From the NCBI GenBank assembly GCA_034433615.1, contig DAOUAJ010000457.1:1-23192 (forward strand): a stretch of DNA of 23,192 bases. The letters are read 5' to 3'. Under the pieces are notes generated by a model. The model was given only the letters and a program-made list of their open reading frames with translations, did no database searches and was not told the origin of the DNA. Made by a program: the position numbers and the translations under genes. Each line of letters starts with the position of its first letter. The first letter of the stretch is position 1. Source of the DNA: DAOUAJ01 sp034433615. GTDB taxonomy: Bacteria; Chloroflexota; Anaerolineae; DUEN01. Below are positions 1 to 7,340 of the stretch, piece by piece.

Positions 1-17
1 CCTCGACCAGTTGCGAT

Positions 18-25
18 ACCTCCCC
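18..25 (-). promoter_or_regulatory. Shine-Dalgarno-like site for the next gene off the left edge (putative jetC)
   Basis: Reading the minus strand there is GGGGAGGT, followed by 17 bases to the window edge that end in another GAGG. After jetB stops at 75 the next Wadjet gene (jetC, an SMC/SbcC-like ATPase) would be expected here, so its start codon probably lies at or just beyond base 1. No start codon can be fixed inside the window, and no other gene is visible in bases 1-74. Confidence 0.35.
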
Positions 26-74
26 GTGAGTTCATGAGAGTACGCAACACGTACCACGCAACACGGCTAATCCC

Positions 75-716
75 TCACTCCTCATCCTCTCCGCCGTCCC
101 CCTCTTCCCCACCGCCAACCCGATACCGTCTGATCCACGCTTCCATCTCGTCCGCGGTCTGCACGGGTAGGATCATCTTGATCGAGCCGCGCAGACGCAG
201 CCGGGCCTCGCTGTTGCGCACGTCAATGCTGCGCCCGTCCAGCGTGTCAATCAGCCCCAGCCGGCGCAAGCGGCGCAGGATCTGCTCGTATTGGCCGATG
301 CCCAGGTCGCGCTCTTTGCCGGTGATGGTGCGATACTCCTCACGTACCTCGCCGATGGTGACGACCGGGTCGGCAGCCAGGCGCAACTGCTCAGCTTGCT
401 CCTCGTACAGCTTGCGCAGCACCACGATCATCAAGCTCTCGTCCAGCTTGAAGCGCGCCCGGCAATAGCTGAAATCGGACACCACCTGGAAGACGCGGTG
501 GTAGTCATCGTGCAGCAGCGTGAAGCCGGCCAACGCCAGCAGCGTCTCGAACACGGGCCGGTGGCGGTAGACGGTGTAATAGTCTTCCTTGTCCGTCTCC
601 ACGTCCTGGTAGAGGAAGGTCTGGCCCAGCATCCGGTTGACGATGCGCGGCACATCGCGCTGCACCCGTTCGGGCAGGCCGGTGGATTCCAGGACGGTAT
701 CAGTGTCGAATGGCAT
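75..716 (-). CDS. jetB: Wadjet system subunit JetB, DUF4194 family (MukE/MksE-like)
   Basis: This 213-residue protein resembles the DUF4194 family, the MukE-like winged-helix subunit (JetB) of Wadjet condensin complexes, which recognise and cleave plasmid DNA. Family-like features are the N-terminal block around DVPRIVNRMLGQTFLYQD, the middle segment with KLDESLMIVVLRKLYEEQ, and a conserved-looking region with EVREEYRTITGKE. The C-terminus is glycine and acid rich. The start at 716 is preceded by AGAAGG at good spacing and by a clear promoter (737-765). It lies 107 bp downstream of the JetA-family gene on the same strand. JetC (ATPase) and JetD (Toprim nuclease) are expected off the left edge and are not seen. 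The family call rests on my recognition of the sequence pattern, not on a search. Confidence 0.8.
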   Translation of the reverse strand: MPFDTDTVLESTGLPERVQRDVPRIVNRMLGQTFLYQDVETDKEDYYTVYRHRPVFETLLALAGFTLLHDDYHRVFQVVSDFSYCRARFKLDESLMIVVLRKLYEEQAEQLRLAADPVVTIGEVREEYRTITGKERDLGIGQYEQILRRLRRLGLIDTLDGRSIDVRNSEARLRLRGSIKMILPVQTADEMEAWIRRYRVGGGEEGDGGEDEE

Positions 717-736
717 GTTACCTTCTGCTCGCGTTA

Positions 737-765
737 AGTATAGTCAGCCCTTCGACTCCTCTCAA
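737..765 (-). promoter_or_regulatory. Internal sigma70-type promoter upstream of jetB
   Basis: On the minus strand TTGAGA (760-765) is followed by exactly 17 bp and then TATACT (737-742). Transcription would begin near 731, leaving a leader of about 15 nt before the jetB ATG at 716. It sits in the 107-bp gap between jetA and jetB, so jetB and later genes may be expressed separately from jetA. A weak stem (GCCTTTT at 769-775 with AAAAGGC at 787-793) lies just upstream, between the jetA stop and this promoter. Confidence 0.55.
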
Positions 766-823
766 GTCGCCTTTTCCGCTTGGTCAAAAAGGCGGTGATG
801 ACAAACCCATATCCTGTCGAACC

Positions 824-2302
824 TCATCTACGTCCGTCCGGGTTAGTCCGCGTCCTATTCCGATGGTCGCCCGTCGGCAGCCCAATCCGTACCAGCCGGA
901 ACGGTCTCACCAGGTAGGGGCCGATCTCCACCGGCTCCCCGCTGGCCGGCTCCACGCCGTAATCCACTTCGGGGTGATGCCCGTAGGCCAGGGTGAAGAT
1001 CGCCCACTGCATGTCCTCGAAGAACTCCAGTGGCAGCTCGCTGGCGTGCAGGCTGCGATTGCCGTTGAGGAAGCGGTGCACGAACTGCTGGATCTTGAGC
1101 GGCGTGATGGCCGCGCTGATCTCATTCATGGTCGCCAGGCGCAGACTGGCGGCATCGTTCGGGTCGAGCAGAGGCTGGACAATGATAGCCGGCAGGAAGG
1201 GCGCGCGGCCCGTTGGCATGGTGTAGAAGCTGTTGACGTCAGGCGCATTGACGGGGTCTTGCTTCGGTCCGGGCGCGCCCTCCGGCAGGAACTCCAGGCC
1301 ATCGTCCTGCAAGCGCGCCAGTTGCTGGGCCAGCGTCGCCAGCCGGTCCTTGAAGCTGCCGTCGGCACTGCCCAGCTTGTAGCGGATCTGCCGCAACGAG
1401 GTGCGCAGGTACTGGGCGTGGCGGCGGTCAATCTCAGCCAGCAGAGGGTCCAGGCTCTCCAACTGCTCGACGATGAAGCGCAGGTAGTGGCTGATCTCGT
1501 TGGCAGCCTGGGCCGGCGTAAACCGTCGTTGCATGGCCAGGTCGTTGGCGGCGTGCTCCAGCCATTCACCGTCCATCTGCCACGCTTCCAGCCGGCTGAC
1601 GATGGCGCGCCGGTAGCGTGAGACGTGGTCACTGGTCTTGAGGGCGTGGTAAGCGGCACCCAGGGCCGGCGCGTAGTCGTCGAACTGCATACGCATTAGC
1701 TCGGGCACATCTTTGTCTTTCGTAACGCGCTCGGTGTAACGGCGGATGTTCTGATTCAGCTCATTGAGGCCGCGCACCATCTGGCGCACGTTCTCGTAGG
1801 CCTGGGTGACGGCCAGCGCGGGCGAGAAATCCTCGTTCTCGCTGGTGAGCAGTTGGTGGGCAGCGTAGAGCTGGCCGGTGTACTCGCGCGGCTTCTGTTG
1901 CTGGATATTGCGGAACGCCTCCAGCAGGGTGAAGGCGTAATCAGGCAGGATGATGTACTCGGTGTAGTCGGCGTGCTGCTCCCGCTCCACCCAGCCGGCC
2001 TCAGCCAGCCGGCGCAGCAGGAAACTGGCATATTCCTGCACCGATTTCTCGCCGATCGCCGCGCCGTCTGCCGCTGCTTCCATGGCGACCTCGGCGGTCA
2101 CGCCCGCGTCGTTCAGGTAGTCCACGATCTCAGCCAGGACAACCTCGCGCGTCAGGCCGAAGCGGTTGAACTCGGCCAGCTCGTAGATGCGCAGCAGGAT
2201 GGCCATGTAGTGGCGTTGCAGGTTGACATGGCCACCGGTGCCCAGGATGTTGAAAAGCTGAGCTGGCAGGATGTCAAAGGGGTTACTTGCTGTCGTGGTC
2301 AT
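824..2302 (-). CDS. jetA: Wadjet system JetA-family protein (kleisin-like, DUF5716 type)
   Basis: This 492-residue protein resembles the JetA family of Wadjet systems, the kleisin/MukF-like subunit that links JetB to the JetC ATPase. Visible features are an N-terminal winged-helix-like part (FDILPAQLFNIL, then LLRIYELAEFNRFGL and FLLRRLAEAGWVE), a helical, coiled-coil-prone middle (residues about 180-340, with LNELNQNIRRYTERVTKD) and a C-terminal globular part. The open frame extends upstream to 2374, but that extension reads as out-of-frame HTH gene. The ATG at 2302 (MTTTASNPFD) follows GGAAAA and overlaps the end of the HTH gene by 20 bp, which suggests translational coupling. I judge it to be the DUF5716 rather than the DUF3375 subtype, with moderate confidence. 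Adjacency to a DUF4194 gene supports the call. Confidence 0.75.
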   Translation of the reverse strand: MTTTASNPFDILPAQLFNILGTGGHVNLQRHYMAILLRIYELAEFNRFGLTREVVLAEIVDYLNDAGVTAEVAMEAAADGAAIGEKSVQEYASFLLRRLAEAGWVEREQHADYTEYIILPDYAFTLLEAFRNIQQQKPREYTGQLYAAHQLLTSENEDFSPALAVTQAYENVRQMVRGLNELNQNIRRYTERVTKDKDVPELMRMQFDDYAPALGAAYHALKTSDHVSRYRRAIVSRLEAWQMDGEWLEHAANDLAMQRRFTPAQAANEISHYLRFIVEQLESLDPLLAEIDRRHAQYLRTSLRQIRYKLGSADGSFKDRLATLAQQLARLQDDGLEFLPEGAPGPKQDPVNAPDVNSFYTMPTGRAPFLPAIIVQPLLDPNDAASLRLATMNEISAAITPLKIQQFVHRFLNGNRSLHASELPLEFFEDMQWAIFTLAYGHHPEVDYGVEPASGEPVEIGPYLVRPFRLVRIGLPTGDHRNRTRTNPDGRR

Positions 2303-2528
2303 TTTTCCACACCAGGATGTCTTGAGGTTGGCAGCGCAAAACGGTACACAGGCGGGCCATCGCGTCCAGGTCAATGTAGCGCGCCTCGCCCGTGTCGAGC
2401 CGGTAGACCAAGTCTTTGGGGACTCCGGCCAGAGCGGCCAGCCGGCGCAAAGAGAGCCGTTGGCCGGTCGTGGCTTGCAAGCGGCCTAGCAAGATAGTCA
2501 TTCGATTGGTGGTGTTGATCTCGCCCAT
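2283..2528 (-). CDS. Small Cro/C1-type helix-turn-helix protein
   Basis: This 81-residue protein is nearly all HTH domain. The segment SLRRLAALAGVPKDLVYRLDTGEARYIDLDAMARLCTVLRCQPQDIL matches the Cro/C1 (XRE) pattern of a helix-turn-helix followed by the DLDAMARLCTVL helix. The start at 2528 sits about 20 nt after the predicted transcription start; an internal methionine (TNRMTILLGR) is an alternative start. It is the first gene of the transcript and overlaps jetA by 20 bp. I infer that it is an autoregulator of the defence operon: it is promoter-proximal and the promoter overlaps TATAT-type repeats. No DNA target is proven, and it could instead be a structural HTH accessory. Confidence 0.8.
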   Translation of the reverse strand: MGEINTTNRMTILLGRLQATTGQRLSLRRLAALAGVPKDLVYRLDTGEARYIDLDAMARLCTVLRCQPQDILVWKNDHDSK

Positions 2529-2542
2529 TTTCGCACACCTGT

Positions 2543-2584
2543 TCTATATAGCCTAAATATACCACCATTTGGCGCGTTTGTCAA
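2543..2584 (-). promoter_or_regulatory. Sigma70 promoter of the HTH-jetA operon with possible operator
   Basis: On the minus strand a perfect TTGACA (2579-2584) is followed by 17 bp and TATATT (2556-2561). The predicted start is near 2549, about 20 nt before the HTH-gene ATG. The 8-bp palindrome CTATATAG (2544-2551) and the repeat TATAT-N6-TATATA overlap the -10 and +1 region. This is a plausible autorepression site for the HTH protein, but that role is inference. Confidence 0.7.
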
Positions 2585-2742
2585 GACCGATGTGCGGTTA
2601 TGTAGACACAAAAACGGATCAGGACGACAGCGTGAGACGCCATCTGAGCGGAACTATAGCCCTGTTATCGTCGTCTTGATTATAAAGAATGGGAATCCGG
2701 TTCGGCGTCCCATGGTGGTGGAGACCTATACGGAGGTGGATC

Positions 2743-4419
2743 ATGTTCAAAGCAATTCGTTTCCTCATCGGGTTGGTCGTCGTTCTGGTGCTCGCCGGCA
2801 CCGCGCAAGCCCAGGGTCCAGTCGGCCCTCTGCATAGTGATATCGCCTGGCAGGCAGCTTACTGGAACAATATGACCCTGTCCGGGCCTCCGGTCCTGCA
2901 ACGCAGCGAGACAAACCTCGATCATGATTGGGGGACCGGCTCCCCTGATCCCAGCGTCAACCCGGATGGCTTTTCGGCGCGGTGGACCCGCTACCTTGAC
3001 ATATCTGGCGTGTATCGCTTCACCGCTACCAGTGATGACGGCATCCGTGTCTGGGTGGATAGTGACCTGATCATTAACGAATGGTATGACCATCCAGCCA
3101 AAACAGTGAGTGCCGACAAGAACCTGAGCAGTGGGCATCATCTGGTGGTGGTCGAGTTCTACGAGAACACAGGTGGGGCCATTGCCAGAGTGTCTTGGGC
3201 ACCGGCGCCTGTCCCCATTTACAACTGGCGCGGTGAGTACTTCAACAATATGACGCTCAGCGGCCCTCCCGTGCTGGTGCGTGACGATGTGCAGATCAAC
3301 TTTGATTGGGGTGCCGGCTCACCAGCCCCGGGTCTGATCGGCACCGACGGTTTTTCCATCCGCTGGACGCGCTCGCTTAACCTGCCGGCTGGCCCCTACC
3401 GCTTCGCGATGACAGTAGATGACGGCGGCCGCCTGTGGGTCAACGAGCATCTGCTGATTGACGTATGGCGCGATCAGGCCCCTCACACATACACAGGCGA
3501 TATTTACGTGCCGGGGGGTGGGGTCGCCATCAGGATGGAATATTACGAGAACACTGGTGGGGCTGTTGCTCGGCTCACGTGGTCTCCGCTGGTCACACCA
3601 GCGCCTACGCCAACGCCTCCTCCGCCACCAGGCGTGGTGATCGTTGACGATACCGATCCGGGCTTCGTCAAAGGTGGCTCCCCGACAGGTTGGCACACTG
3701 CGCCCGAAGGGTACGGGGGCCATCTGACCTGGACGCGCAACAATGATCGGACGCGGCCTAATTACAACTGGGCGCGTTGGTATCCTGATCTGATCCCGGG
3801 ACGATACGAGGTCTTTGTGTTCATTCCGGAACGCTACACGACCACCGCGCGGGCGCGCTACTGGATCTCGCACGCAGGTGGCTACACGTTGCGGGTTGTA
3901 AACCAGTCAACGAATGGGAATCGCTGGGTGTCGCTGGGCACGTACTGGTTCTACGGCACGCGCGACGATTACGTCTCACTAGCCGACGTCACCTATGAGC
4001 CTCGCCTGAGTCGCCTCATCGCCTTTGACGCGGTCAAATGGGAGCCGCGCGGACAGACCGCATGCGCTGCCCCGCCAATCCCGGTCCCGCCTGGGGCGAG
4101 CCGGGAGGCAGAAGGTTGTCTACGCCTGCATCTGGATGCCAGCAGCATCTGGGAGAGGGATGGCTTTGACTTGGCCGCTGCGGTTGGTTACAATCAACAG
4201 CCGCCGTGCGCCGCCTTTGCCCTGGCGCTTTCCTGGAAGGTCACCCAGGGTGATGGCACAGGGATTCTCTGGACGGTGGTGCGCCAGGGGGTTGAGGAAA
4301 AGGTCGGCGAGGGGAGTCAGGGGATGATCCGCCGCGGATGCGGGTTTTACCGCCTCCGGAACCAGGGCGCCGGCCCGGTGGATCTCGACGTGCGGGTGGC
4401 GGTGGATATCCTGCAATAA
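2743..4419 (+). CDS. Secreted protein with two PA14 domains and a golvesin-like C-terminal domain
   Basis: The 558-residue product starts at the ATG that follows GGAGG with a 6-nt spacer; a longer open frame from 2689 lacks such a site. Residues 1-23 form a Sec signal peptide (hydrophobic LIGLVVVLVLAG, cleavage after AQA). Two tandem PA14 domains follow (about 30-155 and 165-285). They share NNMTLSGPPVL, DGF(S)-RWTR, DDG-R-WV and YENTGGA-AR, the usual carbohydrate- or ligand-binding beta-barrel elements. A proline/threonine linker (PTPTPPPPPG) leads to a golvesin/Xly carbohydrate-binding-like domain (VDDTDPGF, GYGGHLTW, GRYEVFVFIP, DAVKWE). The last 100 residues have four cysteines and match nothing I recognise. 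I infer cell-surface or extracellular carbohydrate binding; no catalytic domain is visible. Confidence 0.85.
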   Translation: MFKAIRFLIGLVVVLVLAGTAQAQGPVGPLHSDIAWQAAYWNNMTLSGPPVLQRSETNLDHDWGTGSPDPSVNPDGFSARWTRYLDISGVYRFTATSDDGIRVWVDSDLIINEWYDHPAKTVSADKNLSSGHHLVVVEFYENTGGAIARVSWAPAPVPIYNWRGEYFNNMTLSGPPVLVRDDVQINFDWGAGSPAPGLIGTDGFSIRWTRSLNLPAGPYRFAMTVDDGGRLWVNEHLLIDVWRDQAPHTYTGDIYVPGGGVAIRMEYYENTGGAVARLTWSPLVTPAPTPTPPPPPGVVIVDDTDPGFVKGGSPTGWHTAPEGYGGHLTWTRNNDRTRPNYNWARWYPDLIPGRYEVFVFIPERYTTTARARYWISHAGGYTLRVVNQSTNGNRWVSLGTYWFYGTRDDYVSLADVTYEPRLSRLIAFDAVKWEPRGQTACAAPPIPVPPGASREAEGCLRLHLDASSIWERDGFDLAAAVGYNQQPPCAAFALALSWKVTQGDGTGILWTVVRQGVEEKVGEGSQGMIRRGCGFYRLRNQGAGPVDLDVRVAVDILQ

Positions 4420-4648
4420 CTTCACGCTGCGCTGATTGTCTGTGATCCACATGGGCCACTGGAGGGGATTTGAGCGTCGTCATCGGCGCCTGTCCAGACC
4501 CCCGTCACACTCAGCAGGGAAGGTCCGGAGGAGATTTTGTCCCCTCCAGAAAAACCCCTTCCAGCCTTTTTACCTGCCAGTCGGTACTCCCTCTATCTAT
4601 ACCTGAGAGATTTCCCGCTACGATGGCAGATAGAGATCAACGGGTGCT
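4420..4648. other. Convergent intergenic region, no gene seen
   Basis: This gap lies between the PA14 gene on the plus strand and the DUF6379 gene on the minus strand. I see no credible small ORF. A short imperfect stem (4527-4547, GGAGG with CCTCC) lacks a T-run in either direction, so no terminator is called. Confidence 0.5.
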
Positions 4649-5041
4649 TCAGTCACCGATTGAACTCAAAGCCTCGGCCGCAATCTCATCTTCAACTTCG
4701 ATGCGGAGAGGCCCCACTTCCTTAACATGGACGTTGATGATCAAGGTGTGCAGGCCAGGCGTCAGCAACTCGCCTATTACGCGCAGACGGATCTGGCCAT
4801 TGATCGGGAATGGCACCGGCCCCCGCTCGTTCACCCGGTCGGCGGAGCGTTCGGAGCGTGCTGACAGCACGATGATCCGTTGAGGCAGGAAGGTTCGTCT
4901 GTCCACTTCAACGGGTCCCAGCCCGATCACAGTGCCCGGCGCCAGCGTATTGAGCAGCGTCATCTCAAAGCCGTCCTTTGTATTGCACAGGCTTCCCTTT
5001 TGATAGAGACGCCGAACCATATCAGCCGGCAGTCCGGGCAT
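4649..5041 (-). CDS. DUF6379 protein, C-glycoside deglycosidase beta-subunit family
   Basis: The 130-residue protein begins LPADMVRRLYQKGSLCNTKDGFEMTL and continues with NTLAPGTVIGLGPVEVD and ELLTPGLHTLIINV. This is the layout of DUF6379, the family of the small beta subunit of bacterial C-glycoside deglycosidases. In characterised systems the beta subunit pairs with a sugar-phosphate isomerase/epimerase-like alpha subunit that cleaves 3-keto C-glycosides. The start at 5041 has a G-rich GGGGGG site directly upstream. Its neighbour, on the same strand 103 bp away, is a GNAT acetyltransferase, and no alpha-subunit gene is present in the window. It could act with a distant partner, or be one of many Chloroflexota DUF6379 paralogues with another role. 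Confidence 0.7.
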   Translation of the reverse strand: MPGLPADMVRRLYQKGSLCNTKDGFEMTLLNTLAPGTVIGLGPVEVDRRTFLPQRIIVLSARSERSADRVNERGPVPFPINGQIRLRVIGELLTPGLHTLIINVHVKEVGPLRIEVEDEIAAEALSSIGD

Positions 5042-5144
5042 AGCCCCCCCTTACCCAGTCAAAGACCCCCCTGGTTCCCTGTGAGAGAGTATAACAAAGG
5101 AAGGCCGGGATGACAAGATTCCTCAGAACTCCAAAGGCTCCCAC

Positions 5145-6521
5145 TCACGCCACAGGCCACACGCTCGATGGTTGCTTGGGAAATAGCGCATTCAAAAGCG
5201 CTCGCGTCTCGTCGTTACTCGCCCAGCAGTCCGCAAAGGCGTAGTTTAATTCCTCCACGGTTCGATAGCCGAACAGCAACTGTAAAAAGGTGAGATCTGG
5301 AAACGCCGCTGATCCCCGATCCCCCCATGTGAAGGTCCACGGCTCTATGGGGGTCAGTTTCCCATCTGTAAAGACCAATCGCAGCCCGCTCCGATAAAAG
5401 CTGAGCTTTAACTCGCCAGTGTGTCCTACGAACGCTGATCTGGCCAGCCGTTGCTCCAGTACCGGCGTGATGTGGCGCAGGAAGTCGGGCAAGTCTGCCA
5501 CTCGTACATACCAGGCGTACGGCTTGCGCGTGACCGGCAGCCGGTCGGGGATCACTTGATACACCGGGTGCTCTGTCCCCAACCAGAATGCGAACGACTC
5601 GAACTCACCCTTCTGATCCTGTGCTACGTATGTCTCACCGGTCACCTGCAGATACCGCAAGATGGTCGGTGTCACGACCAGCCATGAGATGCCCGGCTTC
5701 AGCTCGTAGGACGTGACCCCCAATATGGCCCTCTCCAGGCGTGGCCCGTGCGCCAGGAAGCCCACCGGCTCGCCCGTCGTCGTCTCCACGATGCGCAACT
5801 CCCGCCGCTCGCAGTTATCCTGGCTGCGGCCGCAGAGCTCGTACCGCCACATCGTCTCATCACGGACACAGGTGACCAGATAGCGACTCATCGCCTGCTC
5901 GTACACGCGCGCGATAAACGTCAGGTCCTCCTCCGTCGCCGGCCGCACGCGGTACGGCTCCGCTTCCCCCTCCTTCAACTTTGGCACATTCAGCTTATAT
6001 CCGAGACGCCCACCGCCGAGTGTCAGTCCCATCTCGTAACCAAACTGGCGATAGAAATAGGGGATCCCCGTGATCGCCTGCACTTTCTCACCACGCGCCG
6101 CACTCCATTGGTGGATCACTTCAAACTGGGCGCGCACCAGCCCGCGTCGCCGGTAGTCCGGATGCGTGCCCACCAACTCTGGCCGCCCCACCTGGAATGG
6201 GATGCCACCGTACGACCAGGTTTGAGAGATCAGGTTAAGCGACGACACGATCTGACCCGTGCGCGTGTCTTCCACCACGGTGAAATCGCTCGCATCAAAC
6301 GTGGGATGCCTGTGCTCCATTAAGTCTCGCGTCCAGGCTCCGACGCGAAAGTCCGGCTCCGTTGCATCGGGATTGCGATGAATCTCCGCGTTAAACGTCG
6401 CCAACGCCTCGACATCTGCTACTGTTGCTCGGCGCAGGATCAACCCGTCGCCCAGATGGCGCAGGATGACAGAGTCTTGAGCCCGACGGCCGGAACGGGT
6501 CGCCGCTATAGTTCGGAACAC
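5145..6521 (-). CDS. Eis-like GNAT acetyltransferase with C-terminal SCP2-like domain
   Basis: I place the start at a GTG (6521) because GAGGAGG lies 5 nt upstream; the open frame to 6611 adds a low-complexity YYYY-containing segment without a ribosome site. The 458-residue product has an N-terminal GNAT domain (residues about 27-160) with the acetyl-CoA loop HPDYRRRGLVRAQ. A second GNAT-like region (about 190-300, YRVRPATEEDLTFIARVYEQA) follows, then a C-terminal sterol-carrier-like domain (about 350-450, GELKLSFYRSGLRLVF). This three-part plan is that of the Eis/enhanced-intracellular-survival family, which N-acetylates amines such as aminoglycosides or lysines. The substrate cannot be read from the sequence. 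It probably precedes the DUF6379 gene in one transcript. Confidence 0.8.
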   Translation of the reverse strand: MFRTIAATRSGRRAQDSVILRHLGDGLILRRATVADVEALATFNAEIHRNPDATEPDFRVGAWTRDLMEHRHPTFDASDFTVVEDTRTGQIVSSLNLISQTWSYGGIPFQVGRPELVGTHPDYRRRGLVRAQFEVIHQWSAARGEKVQAITGIPYFYRQFGYEMGLTLGGGRLGYKLNVPKLKEGEAEPYRVRPATEEDLTFIARVYEQAMSRYLVTCVRDETMWRYELCGRSQDNCERRELRIVETTTGEPVGFLAHGPRLERAILGVTSYELKPGISWLVVTPTILRYLQVTGETYVAQDQKGEFESFAFWLGTEHPVYQVIPDRLPVTRKPYAWYVRVADLPDFLRHITPVLEQRLARSAFVGHTGELKLSFYRSGLRLVFTDGKLTPIEPWTFTWGDRGSAAFPDLTFLQLLFGYRTVEELNYAFADCWASNDETRALLNALFPKQPSSVWPVA

Positions 6522-6579
6522 CGCTACCTCCTCGTAATAATAATATGTTTGCTCGGAGGGGACGATAGTCTCCGGTGTG

Positions 6580-6971
6580 ATGGCGGAGTGTCCTCTGCTA
6601 CGAGCGAACATTACAAACCTCGCTCGTTATGCTTTTCGCCTCGAACCTGACGGCACGCTTGTTCTCGAATGGATGACTGAAGCCTTTACCCGCATCACCG
6701 GCTACACTCCTCTGAAAATGTAGGACAAATTTGAAATTTGTCCTACGTTCACCAGCATTTTCATCCGAACGTTGGTGAACGCAAGTTCATGGAGAATTCC
6801 CCAGGAAGTAGATGAGCGCGGCGGCTGGGTCAGCCTCATCTATCCAGAGGATATGTCTGTCACCTTTCAGCGACGTGATCGCCTGTTTGCTGGTCAGCCG
6901 GACGTGAGCGAATTCCGCATCATCACCAGAAGTGAGGAGGTGCGCTGGCTGCGCAATCATGGCAGGCCGGT
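6580..6971 (+). pseudogene. PAS-domain gene remnant split by a short insertion
   Basis: From the ATG at 6580 the frame encodes 47 residues ending in LEPDGTLVLEWMTEAFTRITGYTP, which is the first half of a PAS domain, and then meets TAG at 6721. After 90 bp of foreign sequence, translation in the same frame resumes with EVDERGGWVSLIYPEDMSVTFQRRD and ITRSEEVRWLRNHGRPVWN, the second half of the same domain. Removing 6712-6801 restores a continuous PAS domain (GYTP-QEVDERGGW). After about 6971 the PAS sequence stops and no kinase or output domain follows. It was presumably the N-terminus of a sensor kinase or cyclase, and is now non-functional. Confidence 0.75.
6712..6801. mobile_element. 90-bp palindrome-rich insertion in the PAS gene (MITE-like)
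   Basis: The insertion carries three inverted repeats: TGAAAATG (6713-6720) with CATTTTCA (6756-6763); GTAGGACAAATTT (6720-6732) with AAATTTGTCCTAC (6734-6746), a perfect 13-bp hairpin with a one-base centre; and CGTTCACCA (6746-6754) with TGGTGAACG (6773-6781). The first and third pairs interlock like a pseudoknot. Its length is a multiple of three and it brings a TAG codon. TCC lies at both edges (6708-6710 and 6798-6800) and could be a 3-bp target duplication, but this is uncertain. No transposase is encoded. Confidence 0.6.
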
Positions 6972-7181
6972 ATGGAACGTCAGGTGTTCAGCGGCATCCG
7001 CCGCTTGTCCACTCTGATATGGGCCATGATTGGCGTGATCGTGACGGCGAAGATCAGCCCGTCGGCCTGGGGTGAGGTGGTGATCAGCCGGGCCCAGCAG
7101 GCAGCCAGCCATCGGCGCCGCTTTATCCGCTGGTTGCCTGTCCTGGCCGTCAGGCCAGGGATCGGCTGGAGTTGGGTCTGA
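6972..7181 (+). pseudogene. Transposase-like N-terminal remnant
   Basis: The frame gives RRLSTLIWAMIGVIVTAKISPSAWG followed by SRAQQAASHRRRFIRWL. This resembles the N-terminal region of DDE transposases common in Chloroflexota insertion sequences (an RxL-TL-W--G-I--- block, then SRAQ--ASH-RRF-RWL). It ends after 69 codons and no DDE catalytic region follows. It abuts the PAS remnant in a different frame, so an insertion sequence may have truncated the PAS gene and later decayed. The identification is by eye only. Confidence 0.4.
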
Positions 7182-7340
7182 CAGCAAGCCCACAAGGGTT
7201 GGCCGCGGTTTCTTTCCTTTGGGCTGGATCCTGAACCAGATCCTGAGCCAGCTATTGCTTCACGACGCGAGGCTGCTAAACCCGGCCCTGTCTGGACCGT
7301 CTGTTTCCATCCACCTTAAATTGTCAGCCAATCAGGTTCA
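7182..7340. other. Degenerate intergenic sequence, no gene seen
   Basis: This is the stretch between the transposase-like remnant and the end of the FGGY kinase gene. I see no credible ORF and no strong hairpin with a T-run, so the terminator of the minus-strand sugar operon is not identified. Confidence 0.4.

Noticed and set aside
710..1621. 303-codon plus-strand open frame opposite jetA
   Set aside because: It is rich in Q, R and V typical of antisense reading, overlaps the JetA-family gene and shows no domain pattern.
2303..2374. N-terminal 24-residue extension of the JetA frame
   Set aside because: The extension (MTWTRWPACVPFC...) is an out-of-frame read of the HTH gene. The ATG at 2302 gives a natural start with a 20-bp coupling overlap.
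4527..4547. Stem GGAGG...CCTCC as a bidirectional terminator
   Set aside because: The stem is short with a mismatch, and no T-run follows on either strand.
4470..5113. Plus-strand open frames opposite the DUF6379 gene
   Set aside because: They have no recognisable domain and overlap a better-supported minus-strand gene with a good ribosome site.
6522..6611. N-terminal 30-residue extension of the GNAT frame, including four tyrosines
   Set aside because: The GTG at 6521 has GAGGAGG at ideal spacing, and the extension is low complexity with no ribosome site.
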